From: Blastocatellia bacterium
GTDB taxonomy: Bacteria > Acidobacteriota > Blastocatellia > UBA7656
Assembly (NCBI GenBank): GCA_022615215.1
Contig: JAKEHD010000359.1
Span: 1 to 28,785 of the forward strand
DNA length: 28,785 nucleotides
Direction: 5' to 3'
Within the stretch, counting starts at the first letter, position 1, and the number at the start of each line of letters is the position of its first letter. The translations under genes and the position numbers were made by a program. The notes under the pieces were generated by a model, which was given only the letters and a program-made list of their open reading frames with translations, had not been told where the DNA came from and did not search any database. Shown here piece by piece: positions 1-8,228 of this stretch.

Positions 1-83
1 GAGCTTGATGAAAAGTTTCAATCCATGCCGTGCAGAGTATAAATCAGAGCCCTGATGAAAGTGCTACGCAAGAAAGAAATCTT

Positions 84-118
84 TATGACCACTGACTACT
101 GACCACTGACTACTGACC
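84..118. repeat. Tandem heptamer repeat (ACTGACC/ACTGACT family)
   Basis: Five consecutive heptamers, alternating ACTGACT and ACTGACC after a first degenerate unit. The repeat overlaps the 3' end of the DMT transporter gene and supplies its last codons and stop. A 15-bp stretch just outside it (70-84) recurs in inverted orientation beside another repeat at 10688-10702. No inverted second arm is visible in the bases before it. Confidence 0.8.
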
Positions 119-1178
119 TGGGTGCGGCTGTCATCCCGCGACGCGCCAGGTAGAGACCCGAGAAGATGACCGCCGCGCCCGAAAACTGGCCCCAGGTTGG
201 CGATTCGCCGAGCGCAAGCCACGCGACGAAGACCGCTACGATGGGTGTGACATTCGAATAGATGGCTGTCCGCGTGGAACCCAACTTGCGCACTCCGTAA
301 TTCCATATAAATTGAGCCAGCGCGATTGCAAGCAACCCGCTGTAGGCAACTCCTGCCCATGCGAGGGGCCTTACGCGCGACCAGTCCTGCGCCCAGAGTT
401 CCGGCGCGCACACAACGAGAAAAACCGGCGTCCCTGCGACCATCATTATCGTCGTGGATTTAAGCGACCCGTAAGTGTGAACGAGTCGCCTCGCCCCGAC
501 CGTGTAGACGGCCCAGCAAACGGATGCGCCTATCATCAAACAATCGCCCGCGAGAGTCTCGCCGAATCCGACATCCTTGTTGCCGCTGAGTACGATCAGC
601 ACTATGCCCGTGAAAGCGAGCAGCAATCCTGCGACCCCGCGCCCTGTGAAATATTCCTGCTTGTAGAGGCGGCCTATCAAGGCTGTAAAGAGCGGTGTGG
701 TTGCGAGTATCAGCGCGGCATTGCCCGTCCGTGTGCGCGCCATACCGGTTATGAAAAGAGTTTGATATAAGACATTTGCCAGAACGCCCAGGCCGAACAG
801 ACGCCACCCGTCGCCGCGCGGCACCTTCAGGTCTCTCCCCGAAGCCCGCGCGAGCACAAAGATCACGCCCGATGCTATAACGAATCGCAACCCGTTGAAA
901 CTGAGCGGCAGCAGGTCTTCGAGCGAATACTTTATCACAGTGAAGTTCGACCCCCAGATCAGGGTCAGCAATAACAACAAGAGGTCGGTCGAGCCGAAAG
1001 AACTCTCTTCGCCGGGGCTGCTGATCGGGCTGCGGGGCTTCGGAAAGGATGAAGGATGAGGGATGAAGGATGAATCGACATCTTCACCATCAGCTTTCAT
1101 CCTTCCGCCTTCTGCCTTCATCCTTTCTGAGTCCCCCTTGCTCTCTTGCACAGAAAGCTTGCGTCGAGCGAAAGTCAT
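96..1178 (-). CDS. DMT-family (EamA) membrane transporter
   Basis: Drug/metabolite-transporter family permease of 360 aa; the substrate cannot be read from sequence. About ten hydrophobic segments follow a polar N-terminal extension, and the first TM (about residues 65-83) carries the typical LIWGSNF motif. The duplicated EamA arrangement is visible, with SxR..A in the second half followed by the usual P-x-x-A region. The ATG overlaps the gatA stop as ATGA, so translation is probably coupled, which supports this distant start. However, residues of roughly 19-45 are encoded by a heptamer hairpin element (1047-1123), so either the element was inserted in frame or the true start lies closer to TM1. 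The C-terminus (RSVVSGQ) is likewise written by a heptamer repeat. The family is certain, the substrate unknown and the start uncertain. Confidence 0.9.
   Translation of the reverse strand: MTFARRKLSVQESKGDSERMKAEGGRMKADGEDVDSSFIPHPSSFPKPRSPISSPGEESSFGSTDLLLLLLTLIWGSNFTVIKYSLEDLLPLSFNGLRFVIASGVIFVLARASGRDLKVPRGDGWRLFGLGVLANVLYQTLFITGMARTRTGNAALILATTPLFTALIGRLYKQEYFTGRGVAGLLLAFTGIVLIVLSGNKDVGFGETLAGDCLMIGASVCWAVYTVGARRLVHTYGSLKSTTIMMVAGTPVFLVVCAPELWAQDWSRVRPLAWAGVAYSGLLAIALAQFIWNYGVRKLGSTRTAIYSNVTPIVAVFVAWLALGESPTWGQFSGAAVIFSGLYLARRGMTAAPRSVVSGQ
1047..1123. repeat. Inverted heptamer hairpin element (GGATGAA x4 / TTCATCC x4), copy 1
   Basis: The left arm 1047-1074 is four heptamers GGATGAA/GGATGAG. 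The right arm 1096-1123 is four heptamers of the inverse type (TTCATCC, TTCCGCC, TTCTGCC, TTCATCC), and a 21-nt loop separates them. It lies inside the N-terminal coding part of the DMT transporter. A second element of the same architecture in reverse orientation lies at 26206-26280; the four left heptamers here equal the reverse complement of the four right heptamers there. Confidence 0.85.
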
Positions 1179-2641
1179 AAATTTTCAACAGCGCCCGGTT
1201 TCGAATTAAACGCTATAGCCCGCTCCAGGTTGCGTGCCGCCCTGAGCAATCGCGCTTCGTCGAAGTGGCGGCCGATAAGTTGTATCCCTATGGGCAGACC
1301 TTCGGATGAGAGTCCGCATGGCAGGCTCACGCCCGGCACGCCCGCGAGGTTTACGGTGATGGTATAGATATCGGACAGATACATCTCCAGCGGGTCATCG
1401 GTCTTCTCGCCCAGCCGGAACGCGGGCGTGGGGGATGTGGGAGTTGCGATCACATCGCAGGAGGCGAAGGCGTTGCGAAAATCGCTCTCGATCAACGAAC
1501 GCACCTTTTGCGCTTTGCCGTAGTAAGCATCGTAATACCCGGCCGACAGCGCATAAGTGCCGAGCATTATTCGCCGCTTCACTTCGGCACCGAATCCCTG
1601 ATCGCGTGTGCGGCTGTACATCTCTTTGAGGGTCGGGGCTTCTTCGGCGCGAAACCCGTAGCGCACGCCGTCGTAGCGAGCGAGGTTCGAACTCGCTTCC
1701 GCAGTCGCTATCAGGTAGTAAACCGGTACTGCATACTCTGTGTGCGGGAGTCCCACGTCCACGATTTCCGCGCCCATCTCTTCAAACTTTTTGATCGCCG
1801 CCTCTATGTGCGCTCTGACTTCCGGGTCGAGACCTTCGCCGTAATACTGGCGCGGGACTCCCACGCGCAGGCCGCGCGCGTCTCCTTCAAGCGCGGCCAC
1901 GTAGTCGTCCGTCTCAATATCGCTCGATGTCGAATCGCTTGAGTCGCGGCCCGCTATCGAGTTCAGTATCCGTGCGACATCTTCGACCGAGTTTGCCAGC
2001 GGGCCTATCTGATCGAGCGACGAGCCGAACGCTATCAAACCGTATCGAGACACACGCCCGTAAGTGGGCTTGATCCCCACGACGCCGCAAAGCGATGCAG
2101 GCTGTCGGATAGAACCGCCCGTGTCTGAGCCGAGCGCGGCCGTGGCCATCCCTGCTGCGACGGCGACCGCAGACCCGCCCGACGAGCCTCCCGGCACGCG
2201 GGCCGCATCCCATGGGTTTTTGACCGGGCCGTAAGCCGAGTTTTCATTCGACGATCCCATTGCGAACTCATCGCAATTGGTCTTGCCAACGACTATCGCG
2301 CCCGCCTGCCGGAGCCGCTCGACTGCTGTTGCGGTATAGGGCGGCTTGTAGTTGAACAAAATCCGCGAGCCTGCCGTCGTGCGCACGCCGCTTATGACCA
2401 TATTGTCTTTGATGGCGATTATCGCGCCCGCGAGCGGGGGAAGGGGATCGCCGCTCGCGGCGGCGCGGTCTATCTGTTCGGCGCGCGCGAGCGCCGCGTC
2501 TGCGGTGACGGTGATGAATGCATTCAGTTCCGAGAGCCGCTCGATGCGGTCGAGCGCCGCGCGGCACAACTCAACAGCCGACAGTGTACGCGCGGCGATT
2601 CGCTCCCTGATAGTTCTTATGGATAGTTCCCTGAGTTCCAA
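1175..2641 (-). CDS. gatA: Asp-tRNA(Asn)/Glu-tRNA(Gln) amidotransferase subunit A
   Basis: Amidase-signature glutaminase subunit of the GatCAB complex. It hydrolyses glutamine and passes ammonia to GatB for conversion of misacylated Glu-tRNA(Gln) or Asp-tRNA(Asn). The catalytic Ser-cisSer-Lys triad is visible as K78 (AIKDN), S153 (GGSSGGS) and S177 (DTGGSIRQ), one residue off from Staphylococcus aureus GatA. I chose the TTG at 2641 because a GGAG lies 6 nt upstream and it gives 488 aa, the usual length. The frame stays open for 34 more codons to an ATG at 2743, but that part is written by an octamer repeat and is an artefact. Upstream is gatC; gatB is not in the window. The stop overlaps the DMT transporter start. 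Confidence 0.96.
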   Translation of the reverse strand: MELRELSIRTIRERIAARTLSAVELCRAALDRIERLSELNAFITVTADAALARAEQIDRAAASGDPLPPLAGAIIAIKDNMVISGVRTTAGSRILFNYKPPYTATAVERLRQAGAIVVGKTNCDEFAMGSSNENSAYGPVKNPWDAARVPGGSSGGSAVAVAAGMATAALGSDTGGSIRQPASLCGVVGIKPTYGRVSRYGLIAFGSSLDQIGPLANSVEDVARILNSIAGRDSSDSTSSDIETDDYVAALEGDARGLRVGVPRQYYGEGLDPEVRAHIEAAIKKFEEMGAEIVDVGLPHTEYAVPVYYLIATAEASSNLARYDGVRYGFRAEEAPTLKEMYSRTRDQGFGAEVKRRIMLGTYALSAGYYDAYYGKAQKVRSLIESDFRNAFASCDVIATPTSPTPAFRLGEKTDDPLEMYLSDIYTITVNLAGVPGVSLPCGLSSEGLPIGIQLIGRHFDEARLLRAARNLERAIAFNSKPGAVENL

Positions 2642-2692
2642 ATAAATCTCCGTTGAAATGATGCTTGATTCAACTGACCCTTGCTCCTGCGG

Positions 2693-2748
2693 CACCCCTG
2701 CGCCCCTGCACCCCTGCACCCCTGCACCCCTGCACCCCTGCACCCCTG
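2693..2748. repeat. Tandem octamer repeat (CACCCCTG x7)
   Basis: Seven head-to-tail 8-bp units, six identical and one with a single change (CGCCCCTG). They fill most of the space between the gatC stop and the gatA start. On the mRNA strand the unit reads CAGGGGTG, which contains an AGGGG purine run and a GTG. It therefore creates a spurious N-terminal extension of gatA. Confidence 0.95.
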
Positions 2749-2754
2749 CTTCCC

Positions 2755-3057
2755 TCAGCCGCCTATCACTTTCGGGACTTTGAAGTATCCGGCCTCCGCA
2801 TCGGGCGCGTTTTCCGTTGCGAGGCGCTGGCCCAGGCCCGGTCTCACCACGTCATCGCGGCGCGCGTACTCTGTATCGCCGCTCGCGGTCGAGCAAGGAG
2901 ATATGCGCGGAACGTCCGCAGTGTCTAGTTCATCGAGCTTGTCTATGTAATCGAGTATTGAGCCGAGTTGCCGCGTGAACGCCTCGGTCTCTTCATCCGT
3001 GAGTTCAAGCCTTGCAAGCATCGCTATATTTTCGACATCGTCTTTCGTTATAGGCAT
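2755..3057 (-). CDS. gatC: Asp-tRNA(Asn)/Glu-tRNA(Gln) amidotransferase subunit C
   Basis: Small stabilising subunit of GatCAB, 100 aa. The N-terminal half (ITKDDVENIAMLARLELTDEE) and the C-terminal region with RRDDVVRPG and the YFKVPKVIGG ending are classic GatC. The ATG at 3057 is chosen because GAGGG lies 6 nt upstream and the protein then begins at the family's usual position; an upstream in-frame ATG at 3093 adds 12 residues, lacks this support, and would place the start inside the promoter. First gene of gatC-gatA-DMT. Confidence 0.95.
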   Translation of the reverse strand: MPITKDDVENIAMLARLELTDEETEAFTRQLGSILDYIDKLDELDTADVPRISPCSTASGDTEYARRDDVVRPGLGQRLATENAPDAEAGYFKVPKVIGG

Positions 3058-3092
3058 AAGGTTCCCTCTACAAACATAAGGCGAACCTGTCA

Positions 3093-3121
3093 ATTATAGG
3101 TAGCGGGAAGGGGGCTATCAA
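3093..3121 (-). promoter_or_regulatory. Sigma70-like promoter of gatC-gatA operon
   Basis: On the minus strand TTGATA (3116-3121), a 17-nt spacer and a perfect TATAAT (3093-3098). It lies 35 nt upstream of the gatC ATG, leaving a short leader with a good ribosome site. Confidence 0.75.
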
Positions 3122-3273
3122 GCGAACCCGCGCGAGGTATGAGTTTGGTCTTTTCTGGAGCTATAAAGCATTTATACCGAGAGAGACAACTTGCCTATAA
3201 GTAGCAGGCAAAGCTCACCAGCTTCATCGATTTGTCAGACGCAGCATTTGGAATCGCAACGCCCTGATGAATT

Positions 3274-4398
3274 TTACAGCTCGATTGCTTGAAGAATGTA
3301 CTCAGACAACAGACGGTCGGTCTGTTCGTGCATTCCGCGAGTATTATAATTCGTACTTGTGATGACAACGACCATATCCAGAGCCGGGAATACCGCTACC
3401 TTGTTTCCGCCGTTGCCCTGCATCAAATACGAAGCATGTTTTTTGTCGCCGGACCTGAACGACTTCAGCCACCAAAGGTATCCGTACCTGGTTTCATCAT
3501 CAACCTGAGCGTGCGGCTTTGTGGACGTTTTCACCCAGCCCTCAGATACGATGCGATTGCCGTTCCAGGTGCCGTCGTTGAGATACAACTGTCCAAGCTT
3601 CAGTAAATCCCGGCTCTGCAATTCCAAGCCGCCGCCGGTCATAGCCAGACCGGTCGGAGTAATCTGCCACTCCGCCTTCTGAATTCCGAGCGGAGCAAAC
3701 AGGTTCTTTGCAGCGAATTCAGGCACAGACGTTTTTGTTGCTCGCTCTAATACTCCGCCGAGCGTCGCCACGCCCGCCGTGCAATAGCCGAAACTCCGCC
3801 CGTAAGGCGAATCTTTCGGCTTCGTCGCCCACGCTGGAAATCCCCTTATGGGCAAATCCAGTGTGAACTTGACATAATCCTCGATGAGGTACATTCGCTC
3901 CTCATTTCCGCGAGAAAATTGATTCTGGTCATCACACTCCAGGAGCGAGCTCATGGTGAGGAAGTCTTCCACCGTGATTTTCTCCTTGCGCGGGTCCGGG
4001 TTTTGAACCGGCCCTTTGTCTGGAAAGAATCGAAGCACGGGAGCGCCCACACCCGCCAGCAACTTTTTGTCAATGGCGATGCCTGTCAACATGCCTGTGA
4101 TCGTCTTGGTCGCCGAACGGGTGTTCCTGAGAGCGGAAGCGCCGGAGCCATCGAAATATGATTCGTAAACCAGTTTCCCATGCCGGGCAATCAGGACACT
4201 TGTGATTTTTTTGAACTGCCCTGAACCGATCGCGCTCTCCATGGATTGGAGGCGGGTCGCAGAGAGTTTGACGGACTCGGCGCTCGCCCTGACCCAATCA
4301 TCCTGGCTCTCCTGAGGTGGAAGGATTTCTTTCTTATCCTGTGCGAGTGGAGCAGATGTAATGGAGATAAATATGATACTTACAAGTAGCAGCCGCAT
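3274..4398 (-). CDS. Secreted serine hydrolase, beta-lactamase (class C/penicillin-binding) fold
   Basis: A 374-aa protein with an N-terminal signal peptide (about residues 1-19, SAPLAQ). The nucleophile motif SxxK is S95-A-T-K98. The second motif, expected as Y-x-N/S, reads Y205-C-T, and the third motif is the GNGGN variant near the C-terminus (LMQGNGGNKVAVFP), typical of the broad 'serine hydrolase' branch (esterases, DD-peptidase-like) rather than true beta-lactamases. The substrate is unknown. The gene is divergent from the Lrp-type regulator at 4552, so that regulator may control it (inference). A GAGGA purine run lies about 9 nt upstream of the ATG. Confidence 0.88.
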   Translation of the reverse strand: MRLLLVSIIFISITSAPLAQDKKEILPPQESQDDWVRASAESVKLSATRLQSMESAIGSGQFKKITSVLIARHGKLVYESYFDGSGASALRNTRSATKTITGMLTGIAIDKKLLAGVGAPVLRFFPDKGPVQNPDPRKEKITVEDFLTMSSLLECDDQNQFSRGNEERMYLIEDYVKFTLDLPIRGFPAWATKPKDSPYGRSFGYCTAGVATLGGVLERATKTSVPEFAAKNLFAPLGIQKAEWQITPTGLAMTGGGLELQSRDLLKLGQLYLNDGTWNGNRIVSEGWVKTSTKPHAQVDDETRYGYLWWLKSFRSGDKKHASYLMQGNGGNKVAVFPALDMVVVITSTNYNTRGMHEQTDRLLSEYILQAIEL

Positions 4399-4551
4399 AG
4401 TTGAAATTCCTCTTATTAGATATGGTTACGCTTAACGCTCCTTAAGAATAGCACGGAACTGAAGGTGAAAATCATCTTAATCCGATAGCCTGATGCGGGA
4501 ATCCTGCTCTATATTTAACGGTTGTGACAAAATTCCGTGAAGCAAAGAGAA

Positions 4552-5025
4552 ATGGACTCATTCGACCTTAAAATCCTGAGTATCGTTCAGCGCGATAATC
4601 GCCTTCCCACAGAGAAAATCGCCAGCCGCGTAGGTCTATCTCCCTCAGCGGTTCAGCGTCGGCTCAAGCGGCTGCGGGAGGAGAGAGTTATTGAAGCTGA
4701 TGTGGCTATAGTTTCTCCTGAGACAATCGGACGACGATTGACCGTCATTGTCGAGGTGACGCTTGAGCAGGAGCGCCCTCTGTCGTTTGTGCTCGATGAG
4801 TTTAAGAAGCTGATGCTCGCCGCGCCCGAAGTGATGCAGTGTTATCACGTGACGGGAAATGCGGACTTCATTCTCATTATTATGGCGAAGGACATGCAGG
4901 AGTACGAGGCTTTCACGCGCCGCTTTTTCATTGAAAATCCCAGCATAAGACGGTTCCAGACAAGCGTAGTGGTGAGCAAGGTGAAGTCAGGAACAGCGAT
5001 TCCGCTGATACCTGAGCAGCCTTGA
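4552..5025 (+). CDS. Lrp/AsnC-family transcriptional regulator
   Basis: A 157-aa regulator. The N-terminal winged HTH (residues about 3-48) contains the family pattern RDNRLPTEKIASRVGLSPSAVQRRLKRL. The C-terminal RAM/ligand-binding domain (about 65-145) has the V-x-G-x-x-D-F core (VTGNADFILII). The frame is open up to a GTG at 4537; I prefer the ATG at 4552, which begins at the family-typical MDSFDLKIL and follows an AAGAGA stretch. The effector is probably an amino acid, which is family knowledge and not visible here. It is divergent from the serine hydrolase, a usual arrangement for a local regulator. Confidence 0.92.
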   Translation: MDSFDLKILSIVQRDNRLPTEKIASRVGLSPSAVQRRLKRLREERVIEADVAIVSPETIGRRLTVIVEVTLEQERPLSFVLDEFKKLMLAAPEVMQCYHVTGNADFILIIMAKDMQEYEAFTRRFFIENPSIRRFQTSVVVSKVKSGTAIPLIPEQP

Positions 5026-5140
5026 TGTTATTCTTGTTATCGTTCCTATAGGCCCTCCATGCCGACTGCGTTCGGAAAGGCCCCCGCACGGTCGGGGTAC
5101 TGATGCAGCTATCCTTTCGACTCGCTTATGCGCCGCCCCG

Positions 5141-6700
5141 TCATTCCGCCGCGAGGTTATAGCAAGCCATCTGATTTGCATTGCGGACGAGAAGGCGGCC
5201 TCCGGCTATGGCCGGATAATTCCACGTCTTTCCTTCGAGGGCGGAAAACCGCGCCATCTCCATGTGGCGTTCGGGAGTCGCTTTTATAAGCACAATATCT
5301 CCCGCATCGGTCAAAACGATCAGGTGATCGCCCGCAAGCAGAATCTGGCCGTAGCCGTAACGGCCCCCTTTCCATTTCCGCTCGCCTGTCTCAACGTTCA
5401 TACAACTCAGTATGCTTTCATCAAGGCCATATATGTGACCGTTGTAGAGGACCGAACTGTTGAACTTGTTCTTCATCAGATTATTCTGCCACACGGTGCG
5501 CGTGTTGAATCTCCCTCCGCTTGCGGTCAGTTCCACGAGCGCCGCTCCCTTGCCGTAACCCGAAGAGATGAAGAAACGGTTCTGATCCACGATGACAGGC
5601 TGCGAACAGTTGATCCCCATATCGGTCGTCCAGGGGTACTCCCATAGAAGCGAGCCGTCCTCAATGGCCACCCCCACTGCGCGTGTGGCGGTGACTGCGA
5701 GTATGTGCCGCTTGCCCGCGAGATTTACGAGCATGGGCGATGTGTATGCCTGACGGTCGTTGAGCGATTTCCATAAGGGAGCGCCCGTGAGCTTGTTATA
5801 GGCCGCGACCGATTTCCCCTTTCTGCCGCCCGGAAGGACTATCACCTTGTCGTCTACGACGAGAGGGGAACCGGCCATGCCCCAGCTTAGATTATCCGCG
5901 TCGTTTTCGCTCAGTATGTTGCGCGACCATATTCGCTTTCCTGTCTTCGCCTCAAGGCATCTTAGCTCGCCCGTTGCCCCCAGCGCATAGATGCGCCCTT
6001 CGTCCCATGTAGGAGTTGCGCGCGGGCCGTCGCCATTCGTCTCTGTGAACTCAGCATCCCATGAGTGAGTCCATACCTCTCGGCCCGTCTCAATGTCGTA
6101 AGCGGTGACGACCTCTTGCCGCCTGCGTTGCTCTATGGTGAAGGCCCGCCCTTCGGCCACGACGAAAGAGGCATAGCCCGCCCCTACGGGCTGCCGCCAG
6201 AGAAGGGGAAGCCCTTCGTTGGACCAGTTCGTCTTTATGGCCTTTTCATCGTAGCGGCCCGCCCTGTCCGGCCCTCTGTAATTGGTCCAGTAAGAACGCG
6301 CCCCGGCGGCGCTGCCCGGCGAGGGCGCTGCGGTGTTCGCCCCGGCGCTTGATGTATTCGCATTGGCGGCTGCCGCATTATCGCTTCCCGCTGCATCGGT
6401 GGAGGTTGAACCGGGTTGAGCTTCGGAAGAGGACGCGCGCTGTTCGGCGCGGTGGCGTTCGAGTTCCTCGTAGTGGGCTTCGGTGTTGGGGTCGGTGATG
6501 AATATGCCGGACAAGACTCCGATTTTCGATAGCACGATTATGTAGCTGCAACCGAGCGCGATAATGACCATAGACCCGACGATCTTGTTCAATGCGCTTT
6601 CGCCGGGTTTCGCCCACAGCAACACGAGACCGAGCGGAGGGAAGAGTATCGACAGGACGGCTATTACCGCAGTGGAACGATACCAGGGAGTTGTTTCCAT
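5141..6700 (-). CDS. Membrane-anchored PQQ-like beta-propeller protein (propeller 3)
   Basis: A 519-aa protein with two N-terminal TM segments (about 10-29 and 39-58). A charged stretch and an Ala/Ser/Asn-rich linker (about 90-135) follow, then a PQQ-type propeller beginning with YWTNYRGPDRAG (about 137). Repeated blade motifs of the form AYDIETGREVW, CLEAKTGKRIW and AYNKLTGAPLW mark the propeller. It is the only member of the six-gene set that is clearly membrane-tethered instead of signal-peptide exported. The ATG at 6700 is chosen because the protein then starts just before TM1, with AGGAG about 10 nt upstream; the frame is open to 6808. No catalytic residues of PQQ dehydrogenases are evident. 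Function unknown; last gene of the minus-strand array. Confidence 0.88.
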   Translation of the reverse strand: METTPWYRSTAVIAVLSILFPPLGLVLLWAKPGESALNKIVGSMVIIALGCSYIIVLSKIGVLSGIFITDPNTEAHYEELERHRAEQRASSSEAQPGSTSTDAAGSDNAAAANANTSSAGANTAAPSPGSAAGARSYWTNYRGPDRAGRYDEKAIKTNWSNEGLPLLWRQPVGAGYASFVVAEGRAFTIEQRRRQEVVTAYDIETGREVWTHSWDAEFTETNGDGPRATPTWDEGRIYALGATGELRCLEAKTGKRIWSRNILSENDADNLSWGMAGSPLVVDDKVIVLPGGRKGKSVAAYNKLTGAPLWKSLNDRQAYTSPMLVNLAGKRHILAVTATRAVGVAIEDGSLLWEYPWTTDMGINCSQPVIVDQNRFFISSGYGKGAALVELTASGGRFNTRTVWQNNLMKNKFNSSVLYNGHIYGLDESILSCMNVETGERKWKGGRYGYGQILLAGDHLIVLTDAGDIVLIKATPERHMEMARFSALEGKTWNYPAIAGGRLLVRNANQMACYNLAAE

Positions 6701-6755
6701 GATAAATCTGACTCCTGTGTTCAAAGAATGATCGGGTCGGGGGACATTTGTGAAA

Positions 6756-6793
6756 ACGACATCCGGGGTCGCCCTCATCGCGCCGGATGTCGT
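6756..6793. repeat. Intergenic perfect inverted repeat (11-bp arms)
   Basis: ACGACATCCGG at 6756-6766 and its exact reverse complement at 6783-6793, with a 16-nt loop. It lies in the 166-bp spacer between propellers 2 and 3, without a T-run. It could be a REP-like element, mRNA processing hairpin or weak terminator. Confidence 0.7.
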
Positions 6794-6866
6794 AACGATT
6801 TTCTGCAATCTTCAAACGATTGGCCGGACCATATCCTGCGGGATTGGCCCGGCCCGATTTCAGAGA

Positions 6867-8228
6867 TCACTTTCCGTTGCCTATGCAGTAGAGGTGCTTC
6901 TCTGCACGTATGTAAACCTTTCCTCCGGCGAGAGCCGGTGAAGTATAGATCGGCTCGCCTATGGAATTGGTTCTCAGTATCTCGTGCGTAGCGCCCGCCT
7001 TGACGACGAATGTGTCGCCGTCTTCGCTGCTTATGAGTATCTTGCCGTCGAAGGCCACAGGCGAAGCCATAAAGGTCGCAGGCACGGGAACGCGCCCGCC
7101 TTCGTACTTCACCTCGCCCGTTTTCGCGTCCAGGCACGTCAGCAGCCCTTTGTCGGATATGAGATAAACATAATCCCCGTAGAGTATGGGCGAGGCGACA
7201 TAAGCAGTGCCCTTCTCATATTTCCAAAGGACGTTCGGCGTCTCGGTCAAATCTCCTGACCCTCCGAGGCGAATGGCTATCGTGCGCTTCTGAGGATAAC
7301 CGGCTGAAACGATAACCAGGTCTTTGCCCACGAGCGGGGTGTGAATGGCGTTGCTCTTTACGCCCTGGCAGCGCCAGTATTCCTTGCCCGTAGCCGGGTC
7401 GTAAGAGATAACCCATTCGTTGCCGTTCGTGACAAGCTCCGCACGCGTCGCGGTGTTGACGATGACGGGCGTCGTCCAACTCGACTGCACAGGTCGCTTT
7501 GCGCGCCAGGCTTCTTTGCCCGTCTTTTTATCGAGAGCCGCTATGAAAGAGTTCTCGCCCAGGTGCTGATCGCATTGCAGTATCACGAGGTCTTTGTAGA
7601 GCACGGGCGAAGTGCCTGCCCCCATCCCCAGTGTCGGAATGCCGCCGAGAGATTGTTTCCATATAAGCTTGCCCTTGAAGTCATAGCAGTAGACGCCCTC
7701 CGAGCCGAACGAAACGTAGACGTATCGGCCGTCGGTCACAGGAGTCGGAGACGCATAAGTGTTTTTCCTGTGCCGGTGGTCGAAAGTTATGCCTTCGAAA
7801 GAGGTCTGCTCCCATAGAAGCTTGCCCGTCTTCGCATCGACGCAAACGACCTTCAAGGTTTGTTTGTGGTTGGAACCCGCCCAGTCGGGATGCTTGAACT
7901 CCTTATCTCCGAGCATGTGAACGATGGGTTTCTCTCTCGTCATAGTCTCGCCTTCGATGGAGGTCGTCATGAATATGCGATCGTCCCACACGATGGGCGA
8001 GGAATGTCCCCGTCCCGGTATGGGCGTCTTCCATCGAACGTTTTTCGTATCGCTCCATTCGGCGGGAAGGTTCTTTTCCAGAGATATGCCCTGGCCGTCA
8101 GGGCCTCTCCATTGAGGCCAGTTCGCTCCGGGCCCCGATGCTTGGGTCGCGGGCGAAAAGAAAAAGGGAAGGGTGAGCAGGCAAGCTGCAATTAAGTATG
8201 CCGGTACATCAGACAGGCGCTTTATCAT
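6867..8228 (-). CDS. Exported PQQ-like beta-propeller protein (propeller 2)
   Basis: A 453-aa protein with a signal peptide (about 1-30, SPATQA) followed at once by the array signature NWPQWRGPDGQG. Then come KNVRWKTPIPGRGHSSPIVW and repeated blades with D-x-x-T-G-K/E plus a Trp or aromatic (CVDAKTGKLLW, ALDKKTGKEAW, CLDAKTGEVKY). It probably acts in the periplasm or outside the cell. An ideal AGGAGG lies 6 nt before the ATG. It shares the general plan of propeller 1 but is clearly more divergent from it than propeller 6 is. Ligand and activity are unknown; BamB-like or PQQ-binding annotations would rest only on the fold. Confidence 0.9.
   Translation of the reverse strand: MIKRLSDVPAYLIAACLLTLPFFFSPATQASGPGANWPQWRGPDGQGISLEKNLPAEWSDTKNVRWKTPIPGRGHSSPIVWDDRIFMTTSIEGETMTREKPIVHMLGDKEFKHPDWAGSNHKQTLKVVCVDAKTGKLLWEQTSFEGITFDHRHRKNTYASPTPVTDGRYVYVSFGSEGVYCYDFKGKLIWKQSLGGIPTLGMGAGTSPVLYKDLVILQCDQHLGENSFIAALDKKTGKEAWRAKRPVQSSWTTPVIVNTATRAELVTNGNEWVISYDPATGKEYWRCQGVKSNAIHTPLVGKDLVIVSAGYPQKRTIAIRLGGSGDLTETPNVLWKYEKGTAYVASPILYGDYVYLISDKGLLTCLDAKTGEVKYEGGRVPVPATFMASPVAFDGKILISSEDGDTFVVKAGATHEILRTNSIGEPIYTSPALAGGKVYIRAEKHLYCIGNGK

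Noticed and set aside
1..60. GTTTCAATCC near the left edge resembles the start of some CRISPR repeats
   Set aside because: Only one occurrence; no second copy or regularly spaced array in the window.
3191..3211. TTGCCT/AGGCAA hairpin after the serine hydrolase as terminator
   Set aside because: Six AT-rich pairs without a U-tract; too weak to call.
4510..4526. TATATT followed 8 nt later by a GTG, as at the leaderless candidates
   Set aside because: The GTG is not in frame with the Lrp/AsnC gene.
5085..5101. Short hairpin between the Lrp-type gene and propeller 3 as terminator
   Set aside because: Stem of about five pairs and no T-run.
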